This document shows, piece by piece, positions 16,102-23,232 of a DNA stretch of 33,675 nt. The stretch is from Candidatus Cryptobacteroides intestinavium. GTDB taxonomy: Bacteria > Bacteroidota > Bacteroidia > Bacteroidales > UBA932. The DNA lies in the NCBI GenBank assembly GCA_017694845.1, contig JADIMI010000043.1, positions 1-33,675 of the forward strand, given 5' to 3'. Every line of letters starts with the position of its first letter. The stretch's first letter is position 1. Made by a program: the position numbers and the translations under genes. Under the pieces are notes generated by a model. That model was not told the origin of the DNA. It was given only the letters and a program-made list of their open reading frames with translations, and searched no databases.

Positions 16102-17385
16102 ATGGACAAAGCTGTACGTATCAGGTTGATCCTGATGAATTTTCTTCAATGGGCCGTGTGGGGGGCCTATCTCACATCTATGGGCAGTTATCTGGTATCG
16201 GTCGGTCTCGCGGAGAAGATAGGTATATTCTACGCTATGCAGGGGGTGGTCTCCATTTTTATGCCGGCGATAATCGGAATTATAGCGGACAAGTATGTCC
16301 CTGCCCAGCGGCTTCTCGGCCTGTGCCATCTGATTGCCGGGGCGGCAATGATAGCGGCCGGATATTATGGCCTTTCTGCAGGAGCTGATGTGAAATTCGG
16401 GATTCTTTTCCCTCTATATGCAGTAAGTGTCGCATTCTATATGCCAACGATCGCCCTTTCAAATTCCGTGGCATTCAAGGTACTGGTCAAGAACGGCTTT
16501 GACACAGTCAGGGACTTCCCTCCGGTCAGGGTGTTCGGTACTGTGGGATTTATATGCAGTATGCTGTTTGTGAACTTTATGACTGATGGCGACGGTGTCC
16601 AGTTCCAGCATACTTACAACCAGTTCTTCGTCTCGGGTTTCATAGGATTTGTCCTCTTCATCTATTGCCTGTCTCTCCCTGACTGTCCAGTCAACCGGCA
16701 GGCTCAGTCACAGAGTGTGGCTGAAGCTCTGGGGGCCAAGGCGTTCCGTCTTTTCAAGGACAGGGGGATGGCCACATTCTTCATATTCTCGATGCTTCTC
16801 GGGGTCGCCCTGCAGATTACCAACGGATTCGCGAACCCGTTCATTTCTCATTTTACCCAGGTGCCGGAATATGCGGACAGCTGGGGTGCCCGCAATGCAA
16901 ATGCACTGATCTCGATATCCCAGATGTCAGAGACGCTCGGTATCCTTCTGATTCCTGTGGCGATGAAATTTTTCGGGATCAAGAGAGTCATGCTGATAGC
17001 TATGATAGCGTGGGTGTTCAGGTTCGGCCTTTTCGGTCTGGGCAATCCGGGACCCGGGGTCTGGATGTTCATCCTTTCCATGGTCGTGTACGGAGTCGCA
17101 TTCGATTTCTTCAATATTTCCGGAGCCCTGTATGTGGAGCAGCGGTCATCGGATGGAATAAAATCCAGTGCCCAGGGACTTTTTATGTTGATGACTAACG
17201 GTATAGGAGCGACTGTAGGTACGCTTTCCGCCCAGGTGGTCGTGAATCATTTTGTCTATAATGCAGCGGTGCCGGACTGGAGCACGGCCTGGTATATCTT
17301 TGCCGGATACGCCCTGGTGGTGGCGGTACTGTTTGCCATATTCTTCAGGAACCCAGGTAAAGGACCGTATTCAAAGATTGCATAG
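16102..17385 (+). CDS. MFS nucleoside:H+ symporter family transporter (NupG/XapB type)
   Basis: Predicted inner-membrane importer of 427 residues with about 12 hydrophobic segments. The first helix segment NFLQWAVWGAYLTSMGSYL is close to the start of the NupG/XapB nucleoside:H+ symporter family. The loop IADKYVPAQRLL, the segment YMPTIALSNSVAFKVL and the RDFPPVRVFGTVGFI block are also characteristic of that family. Nucleosides are therefore the most likely substrate, but some Bacteroidota homologues may carry other compounds, so no gene symbol is given. It diverges from tgt. A link to queuosine or purine salvage is possible from position but is not demonstrated. The gene converges with ilvE across a 306-base interval. 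Confidence 0.85.
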   Translation: MDKAVRIRLILMNFLQWAVWGAYLTSMGSYLVSVGLAEKIGIFYAMQGVVSIFMPAIIGIIADKYVPAQRLLGLCHLIAGAAMIAAGYYGLSAGADVKFGILFPLYAVSVAFYMPTIALSNSVAFKVLVKNGFDTVRDFPPVRVFGTVGFICSMLFVNFMTDGDGVQFQHTYNQFFVSGFIGFVLFIYCLSLPDCPVNRQAQSQSVAEALGAKAFRLFKDRGMATFFIFSMLLGVALQITNGFANPFISHFTQVPEYADSWGARNANALISISQMSETLGILLIPVAMKFFGIKRVMLIAMIAWVFRFGLFGLGNPGPGVWMFILSMVVYGVAFDFFNISGALYVEQRSSDGIKSSAQGLFMLMTNGIGATVGTLSAQVVVNHFVYNAAVPDWSTAWYIFAGYALVVAVLFAIFFRNPGKGPYSKIA

Positions 17386-17403
17386 GTCCCTTACCTGGGG
17401 ACC
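17385..17403 (+). terminator. Possible hairpin at the end of the transporter gene
   Basis: GGTCCC at 17385-17390 pairs with GGGACC at 17398-17403 around a 7-base loop, starting at the last base of the stop codon. The T-run (17414-17420) lies about ten bases further on, so this is not a textbook intrinsic terminator. Confidence 0.35.
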
Positions 17404-17691
17404 GCGAACAATGGTTTTTTATAAATTGCTGAAAATTAGCTGAATGCAAATTTTGCTTGTTCGCGATCTGTCGCAAATCGGACAGCCGCCGGTGATTCCA
17501 AAGCAGATATGCACCCAGATGAGGCTACTGAGAATGTATATCGAGGGGCGGCCGTGCATATCTCGTGAGGGCCAGATTCTTCGCTTCGCTCAGAAAGACA
17601 AGAAAGAAGTTCTGCTTCAGATTCTTCGCTTCGCTCAGAATGACAGAGTATGACGCTCAGAATGACAGAGTATATGCAGTACGGCAGTCTG
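17386..17691. other. 306-base gene-free interval between convergent genes, rich in inverted repeats
   Basis: No supported gene. From left to right it holds a GGTCCC/GGGACC hairpin at 17385-17403, which is a possible weak terminator for the transporter. A perfect 9-base inverted repeat follows (CGCGAACAA at 17403-17411 and TTGTTCGCG at 17457-17465). A perfect 10-base inverted repeat comes next (AGATATGCAC at 17505-17514 and GTGCATATCT at 17554-17563). The dispersed-repeat cluster occupies 17573-17666. A 69-codon frame across it has no recognisable protein character. Confidence 0.6.
17573..17666 (-). repeat. Dispersed repeat cluster, reverse orientation (three copies)
   Basis: Copies at 17573-17599 and 17618-17644 and a partial copy at 17655-17666 read CAGATTCTTCGCTTCGCTCA then GAATGAC; the first has GAAAGAC. 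This is the reverse complement of the unit at 6261-6287. As at 6200, the cluster sits between two convergent genes. Confidence 0.85.
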
Positions 17692-18729
17692 TTACTCGAC
17701 GAATGTGCACCAGCCGAACGGATCCTCGATCTCTCCGTACTGTATGCCGGTGATCATCCTGTACAGGCGCAGGCTCTTCGGGCCGCATTCGGTATCTGAG
17801 TAGAATGTGTACCTTTTTGTGATTTCCTTGTCTTCAAGGAGTCTCTTGTCATCGATATAGGACACCGGTGTGATCACCACAGCGGTACCGCATTCCCCGA
17901 CTTCCTCGAATGTCTCCATCTCTTCCACTGGGACCTGCCTCCTCTCCACGGTCATTCCGAGATGCTCGGCCACTGTGATCAGCGACTTGTTCGTGATGGA
18001 TGGAAGTATCGAATCCGACTTGGGTGTCACGTATGTATTGCCTTTGATTCCGAAGAAGTTGGAAGAGTTGAACTCATCAATGAACATATGCTCTGCAGGG
18101 TCGAGATGGAGGACAGCAGAATATCCCTGCTGATGGGCGATGTTGAGAGCATAGAGCGAGGCTGCATAGTTGCCTCCGACCTTGAACCGTCCTGTCCCGT
18201 ACATCGCAGCCCTGTCGTGGTTTCTTGCGATCACGGCATTGCAAGGCTGGAGAGTCCCTCCGACATACGCCCCTACCGGTGAGCAGAGCATATAGAGCAC
18301 GACTTCATCGGATGATTTCACACCGAGCTGAGGGTTCGATCCGATAAGTGTAGGCCGGATATACAGGGATGCATTGTGTCCGTATGGCGGAAGATAGTCG
18401 ATGTTTTCCTTTACGAGGCGCTGGCACATGGATACGAACAGCTCTTCGGACGGTGCCGGGATGAACAGGGATGCAGCGGATGACTGCAGCCTCCGTGCGT
18501 TCTCTTCCGGCCTGAAGATCCTGACTTTCCCATCCTTGCCGCGGAAAGCCTTGAGACCTTCGAAGCATTCGATGCTGTAGTGGAGGCATCCTGCGAAAGA
18601 ACTGATTGAAATGTTGTCATCGGTGAGGCTTTCCACCTCTCCCCATACACCATCCTTATAGGTGCATCTGAGGATTGTCGCTGTCTTCCTGTAAGCGAAA
18701 CCCAGGTTGTCCCAATTGATGTTTTCCAT
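17692..18729 (-). CDS. ilvE: Branched-chain amino acid aminotransferase
   Basis: PLP-dependent fold-type IV aminotransferase catalysing the last step of valine, leucine and isoleucine synthesis and the first step of their breakdown. The 345 residues match the longer BCAT-II-type family. Diagnostic segments are HYSIECFEGLKAFRG (50-64), IFRPEENARRL (71-81), the PLP lysine K183 in GRFKVGGNYAAS, and EFNSSNFFGIK downstream of it. The start lies two bases after the ilvA stop, so the pair is one transcription unit. No ilvC, ilvD or ilvBN is present in the window. Confidence 0.95.
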   Translation of the reverse strand: MENINWDNLGFAYRKTATILRCTYKDGVWGEVESLTDDNISISSFAGCLHYSIECFEGLKAFRGKDGKVRIFRPEENARRLQSSAASLFIPAPSEELFVSMCQRLVKENIDYLPPYGHNASLYIRPTLIGSNPQLGVKSSDEVVLYMLCSPVGAYVGGTLQPCNAVIARNHDRAAMYGTGRFKVGGNYAASLYALNIAHQQGYSAVLHLDPAEHMFIDEFNSSNFFGIKGNTYVTPKSDSILPSITNKSLITVAEHLGMTVERRQVPVEEMETFEEVGECGTAVVITPVSYIDDKRLLEDKEITKRYTFYSDTECGPKSLRLYRMITGIQYGEIEDPFGWCTFVE

Positions 18730-18731
18730 AA

Positions 18732-19991
18732 TCAGATAAGAATTTCAAGTAATCTGTTGTTCTCGTTTATATACTCGTAAAGCACATTGTTGGCTTCCAT
18801 CCTTTTAAGCAGGGCGTGGAAATCGTCTTCGCTTGCCACCTCGATGCCTATGAGAGCCGGTCCTTCCTCCTTGTTCGTCTTCTTGATGTACTGGAAAAGC
18901 ACAAGATCATCCTTCGGCCCGAGATTGTCCCGTATAAACGAGAGGAAGGCTCCTGCACGCTGCGGGAAGGTCACGATGAAGTAATGTTTCAGACCTTCAT
19001 AGAGCATGGACTTTTCGCGGATCTCCTCCATCCTTATGATATCGTTGTTGCTTCCGCTGACGATACATCCTACCCTCTTGCCCTTGATATGGTCTGCATA
19101 GAACCTCAAGGCCGAGATGGAAAGGGCTCCGGCAGGCTCCACGACAATGGCGTTCTTGTTGTACATATTGATGATTGTGGTGCAGACGGCCCCTTCCGGT
19201 ACAGGTATTATGTCATCCAGCACCTGACGGCACACCTCGAATGTAAGCTCGCCGGCTTTCTTCACGGCGGCTCCATCCACGAACTTGTCAATCGAGTCCA
19301 GCTCCACCGGATGTCCGTGCTCTATGGCCGCCTTCATGCTTGCGGCCCCTGCCGGCTCGACACCGATGACCTTCGTCTGAGGCCATTTCTGTTTCAGGTA
19401 GGCCCCTACGCCCGATGCGAGTCCGCCTCCTCCGATAGGGATGAACACATAGTCGAGCGGCTCCTTCATCTGCCTGACCATCTCGTAGCCGATTGTGCCC
19501 TGTCCTTCGATGATCTTCTCGTCGTCAAAAGGAGGGATGAATGTCTTTCCGCTTCTTCTGGCATATTCTATGGCGGCGGTGTTGGCCGCATCGAATGTGT
19601 CTCCGGTCAGCACGATGTCGATATAGTTCTTTCCGAACATCTTCACGGACTCTATCTTCTGACGCGGGGTGGTGGTAGGCATATATATCGACCCCATTAT
19701 GTGGAGCTTGTTGCAGGAGAACGCGACGCCCTGTGCATGGTTCCCGGCGCTTGCGCATACGATACCGTATTTCAGTATCCCGGGGGAGAGTGTCCTGATC
19801 TTGTTGTATGCCCCTCTTATCTTGTAGGAACGTACCATCTGCAGGTCCTCCCTTTTCAGGAAGACCTCGCATCCGTATTTCTCTGAAAGGTTTGCGTTCT
19901 TCTGGAACATTGTAGGTTCCAGGATTTCGGAAAGTGTCTCTGAGGCCTTTTCTATATCAGAGGCCGAAGGAAAATATTTCTCTGTACCCAT
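18732..19991 (-). CDS. ilvA: Threonine ammonia-lyase (threonine dehydratase)
   Basis: PLP enzyme converting threonine to 2-oxobutanoate for isoleucine synthesis. It is 419 residues from ATG 19991. A TTG start at 20003 would add four residues and is less likely. The fold-type II domain has FLKREDLQMVRSYKIRGAYN with the PLP lysine K57, the SAGNHAQGVA segment, and the phosphate-binding glycine loop PIGGGGLASG. The C-terminal region (about 330-419; HYFIVTFPQRAGAFLSFI, later IGIEVASEDDF) is a single ACT-like regulatory domain. That fits the shorter allosteric IlvA rather than the two-domain E. coli form. ilvE follows after two bases. The 60 bases upstream contain a near-match -7 (TATAATTTG, one extra base). 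Confidence 0.93.
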   Translation of the reverse strand: MGTEKYFPSASDIEKASETLSEILEPTMFQKNANLSEKYGCEVFLKREDLQMVRSYKIRGAYNKIRTLSPGILKYGIVCASAGNHAQGVAFSCNKLHIMGSIYMPTTTPRQKIESVKMFGKNYIDIVLTGDTFDAANTAAIEYARRSGKTFIPPFDDEKIIEGQGTIGYEMVRQMKEPLDYVFIPIGGGGLASGVGAYLKQKWPQTKVIGVEPAGAASMKAAIEHGHPVELDSIDKFVDGAAVKKAGELTFEVCRQVLDDIIPVPEGAVCTTIINMYNKNAIVVEPAGALSISALRFYADHIKGKRVGCIVSGSNNDIIRMEEIREKSMLYEGLKHYFIVTFPQRAGAFLSFIRDNLGPKDDLVLFQYIKKTNKEEGPALIGIEVASEDDFHALLKRMEANNVLYEYINENNRLLEILI

Positions 19992-20051
19992 ATAGCGGTT
20001 CAATACAAATTATAAGACTTTAAAGTTAGTAAATTCTTCTGAAAATCTCCG

Positions 20052-20714
20052 TCAGTCCATTATGACAAGGGCGGCGGATGGATGGCTGAACGTGAGTTTA
20101 ACGGTGTCTTCCGATGCCCTGTTCAGCGTCGCTTTCCACCAGTTGTCGAATATGACGTTGTCTGTCGGCCACTGCAGCCCCTTGGACCGGATCCTGAGAC
20201 TGCTGTCCGGAGAGATGATGGAGATGCTTCTCCCCTGTCCGCAGTCAAGTTCAGTGCTGTCCGTCACCGGGATGATCGTTGAATAGTCGGATACCATCTC
20301 GATATGTATTCCGGAAGCTTTCACATCGTCTCTCCGTGCATATTCCATAAGCAGTGACATATTCCCGAGAGTGTGGTCTTCCCGTTTCCCTGTGGCAGCA
20401 AGGAAGATGATCTCGGATACATCTTTGAAAGTCCGGATGACGTAGTCGAATGCTTTGGTCTGGTCGTTTGTCTCCTGGTCATCGACCTTGACTGCAAGGT
20501 GTGCGTATTTCTTCCTGGAAGATGCCGAGATCGAGTCCATGTCACCGATGACGGCATCCGGAAGACGGGTCATCGAATGGTCTCGGGTATATCTCAGATA
20601 TCTGTCCAGCGCCCCGTCACAGCAGACTATGTAGTCTGCCCGGGACAGGAGGTACAGAGGATATTCTTTTTTGGGGAAGTCCCCGTTGCCTATTATTACT
20701 GCGGATCTGTTCAT
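20052..20714 (-). CDS. Thiamine pyrophosphokinase
   Basis: Transfers pyrophosphate from ATP to thiamine to make the cofactor thiamine diphosphate. The 220 residues show the family motifs in order: VIIGNGDFP near the N-terminus, DGALDRYLR (33-41), GDMDS (57-61, corresponding to the canonical GDFDS), DQETNDQTKAFDY (79-91), and the TGKREDHTLGNM block. The C-terminal beta domain carries the thiamine-binding LKGLQWPT-type segment as SKGLQWPTDN. Its ATG overlaps the stop of the LptF-Fmt gene in an ATGA arrangement, indicating translational coupling. ilvA is the next gene downstream. Confidence 0.92.
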   Translation of the reverse strand: MNRSAVIIGNGDFPKKEYPLYLLSRADYIVCCDGALDRYLRYTRDHSMTRLPDAVIGDMDSISASSRKKYAHLAVKVDDQETNDQTKAFDYVIRTFKDVSEIIFLAATGKREDHTLGNMSLLMEYARRDDVKASGIHIEMVSDYSTIIPVTDSTELDCGQGRSISIISPDSSLRIRSKGLQWPTDNVIFDNWWKATLNRASEDTVKLTFSHPSAALVIMD

Positions 20715-23161
20715 AAGACAGGTGATGTCCCTGCTGTCGTGGCATAGGAGCCGGGATCACGGAATCCGATAAGGAAATCCTTGACGTCCATTCTCTTCTT
20801 GCCTGCAAGCTGGAGGTCAGTGATGGAGATTGCCCCATCGGCAGTTGTGATTGCGAGGTATGTCCTGCCGTCCGAAAGCACGGTCCCCGGTGCCGGTGCT
20901 TCCATAGAGTTTTCGGCAAGCATCTTCATATAATCGTCTCCGGTCACCTGTGTGCCGAAGAATATCTTGAGCTGTACGGGTTCCTTCCCTTCGGCAACCA
21001 GTTCGGTATATGCGGCAGGATACGGACTGAGCCCTCTTATCAGGTTGTAGATGTGCCTTGTGCTTCCGTTCCAGTCGATATGGCAGAGCTCCCTGGTGAG
21101 CTTCGGCGCCGGCCGCAGCACTTCGGAGCCCTGGATGAAGCTCTTCTGGAGACGCAGCTCGATGTTCTTGTCTATGATGGAGTCCACTGTCTGGACGACA
21201 ACCTTCGCTCCGGTCTCCATAAGCTTGTCGTGCACATCTCCTGCGGTATCCGTGTCGAGGATTCTGCACTGTTCCCTGTATATGATGTGTCCGGTGTCCA
21301 TCCCTCCATCTATCATGAATGTCGTGACTCCGGTCATATGGTCTCCGTTGATCACTGCCCAGTTTATAGGGGCGGCGCCTCTGTACTGCGGCAGCAGGGC
21401 GGCGTGGAGATTGAATGTGCCCAGACGTGGCATTCCCCATACCGCTTCAGGAAGCATTCTGAAGGCGACCACTACGAAAAGGTCCGCATTCCAGCCCTTG
21501 AGGGATTCGAGGAATTCCGGATCTTTGAGGGATACCGGCTGGAGGACAGGGATGTTGTGGCTTGCGGCATATTTCTTTACCGGGCTCTCATGTATCTTGA
21601 GTCCGCGGCCGCTGGCCTTGTCCGCAACGGTTACGACCCCGACTACGTTGTATCCGTTACTTACCAGGGCATCGAGAGATGCGACGGCAAATTCAGGAGT
21701 ACCCATAAATACAATCCTCGTCTTTCTGATACGGCCGAGCACTGCGTTTCTGATTTTCTTTATGATTGCACCTACTTTATCCATATTCAATATAGAAGAA
21801 TCGTTGATGGCTTTGTATGTCAAGAATATACCTATAGGGAACAGTACATAGGATGAGATGAATACCCCGGCAGCCGCAGTCACGGCCCCATCGTTGGCCA
21901 GCTTGGTCCCGGTAATGTCGATCACCCAGTACAGCACGAAGAAAAGCACGGAAATTATCGCCGGAGTGCCGAGTCCTCCTTTCCGGATGAGCGCTCCGAG
22001 AGGTGCCCCGATGAAGAAGAAGATGAAGCAGGCCAGCGACAATGCGAATTTCTTCAGTATCTCCACATCGATCCTGCGCAGCAGGAATGTATAGTGGTAG
22101 GTCTCCCTTGAGAATGTGGTCAGGGTAGAGATATATTCGTTCACGCTGTTGATGGCTTTCTCCCTTACCCTGATCTCTTCATCAAACCCGGAGTCGCTCT
22201 CAAGCACATTATAGTCGAAATTCGACCTGATGCCGCTCTGTCTTGCAGTGTCGAGCTGTTCGTTGTATCTGAAAGCGCGTCCTGTCCTGAGGCTTGTGAG
22301 CTGTTCTTCCCTGGTGATTGTCGCCAGCCCTCCGATCGAGTCCTGGCTGTGCTCGAGCTGCTTGAGGTTCATCGACTTGACTTCATCGTCAAACCTTGTG
22401 TCCTCCGATTTCTGGAAAGCATAGTTCTCGAGAGGTATGACGAGAGACTGCCTTTCGAAGTCTATCTTCTGCAGCTGCAGGGTGGTGTCCCTGAATTTCC
22501 TCGTATTTGTCTCCTCGTAGTTCTCCCCGCTGAAAAGAGTGAACGTCAGCGCCTTCTTGTCCGCTGTCATCTTCATCATTGCGGAGTCGGCCAGGGTCAG
22601 GCTTGTGTTGCCCTTGTTTCCGGTATGGTTGTAGACCATGACCCCGTACATCATTCCGGTCTCGTCATCCCTTGTGTCCACCCGCAGGACATAGCCGTCG
22701 ATACCATCATAGAAGGTCCCGGTAGGGATCTTTATCTCCTCCTTGGTCCTGCCTATGTCGTCCCTGAGGGTGAATATCTTATTGTAGGCTATCGGGATGA
22801 GGTCATTGGAAATGAAGAACGCCCCCACGCTTATCACTGCCGATGCGCAGACGAGAGGGACGAGCACCCTTCTGAGCGAGATGCCTGCGGCCTTGATCGC
22901 GAGCAGCTCGTTGTTCTCCCCGAGGGTACCCAGGGTCATCATCGATGCCAGCAGGGTGGCAAGCGGCAGGGACAGCGGGATGAGGGTCACGCTTCCCCAG
23001 CCGAGAAATTCCAGTATGACCTTGAAGCTGAGCCCTTTCCCTACAAGCTCATCGATATAGAGCCACAGGAACTGCATCATCAGTATGAAGATGACGACCA
23101 GAAGGATCGCTATGAACGGTCCTACGAACGATTTCAGTATGAACTGATCAAGTTTCTTCAT
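20711..23161 (-). CDS. Fusion of LptF-type LPS export permease with methionyl-tRNA formyltransferase
   Basis: One uninterrupted 816-residue frame with two families. Residues 1 to about 450 form an LptF/YjgP permease: an N-terminal helix (FILKSFVGPFIAILLVVI), helices near 50-115, a periplasmic domain, and C-terminal helices from FFFIGAPLGALIRKGGLG to FPIGIFLTYKAI. A 30-residue basic linker (MDKVGAIIKKIRNAVLGRIR) joins residues 481-816, a complete methionyl-tRNA formyltransferase. The Fmt part starts RIVFMGTPEFAV and has the formyl-transfer triad N584, H586 and D622, in HAALLPQYRGAAPI and GMDTGHI. The spacing of 2 and 36 matches E. coli Fmt. The C-terminal OB-like tRNA-binding domain is also present. 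LptF ends in the cytoplasm, so the topology allows a working tethered Fmt. Internal starts (for example M460) could still yield free Fmt. A sequencing or assembly error removing a stop cannot be excluded. alaS lies 71 bases upstream. Confidence 0.85.
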   Translation of the reverse strand: MKKLDQFILKSFVGPFIAILLVVIFILMMQFLWLYIDELVGKGLSFKVILEFLGWGSVTLIPLSLPLATLLASMMTLGTLGENNELLAIKAAGISLRRVLVPLVCASAVISVGAFFISNDLIPIAYNKIFTLRDDIGRTKEEIKIPTGTFYDGIDGYVLRVDTRDDETGMMYGVMVYNHTGNKGNTSLTLADSAMMKMTADKKALTFTLFSGENYEETNTRKFRDTTLQLQKIDFERQSLVIPLENYAFQKSEDTRFDDEVKSMNLKQLEHSQDSIGGLATITREEQLTSLRTGRAFRYNEQLDTARQSGIRSNFDYNVLESDSGFDEEIRVREKAINSVNEYISTLTTFSRETYHYTFLLRRIDVEILKKFALSLACFIFFFIGAPLGALIRKGGLGTPAIISVLFFVLYWVIDITGTKLANDGAVTAAAGVFISSYVLFPIGIFLTYKAINDSSILNMDKVGAIIKKIRNAVLGRIRKTRIVFMGTPEFAVASLDALVSNGYNVVGVVTVADKASGRGLKIHESPVKKYAASHNIPVLQPVSLKDPEFLESLKGWNADLFVVVAFRMLPEAVWGMPRLGTFNLHAALLPQYRGAAPINWAVINGDHMTGVTTFMIDGGMDTGHIIYREQCRILDTDTAGDVHDKLMETGAKVVVQTVDSIIDKNIELRLQKSFIQGSEVLRPAPKLTRELCHIDWNGSTRHIYNLIRGLSPYPAAYTELVAEGKEPVQLKIFFGTQVTGDDYMKMLAENSMEAPAPGTVLSDGRTYLAITTADGAISITDLQLAGKKRMDVKDFLIGFRDPGSYATTAGTSPVL

Positions 23162-23232
23162 TCTCCGATGTGTGAGCGGGCTGTGCCTTTGTCATTCATT
23201 ATGTCATTCCCTGGTCTGCGGGCCGGGAAATG

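Noticed and set aside
17444..17653. A 69-codon plus-strand frame in the convergent interval
   Set aside because: Half of it is the dispersed repeat translated (LRFAQND-type repeats), and the rest has no protein features.
18816..19886. A 356-codon plus-strand frame opposite ilvA
   Set aside because: Antisense shadow of a clear threonine dehydratase; no recognisable motifs or promoter.
20711..21784. Annotating Fmt as a separate gene starting at M460 of the fusion
   Set aside because: The frame is continuous with LptF and no stop separates them, so a single fused gene is the direct reading. Internal initiation is noted only as a possibility.
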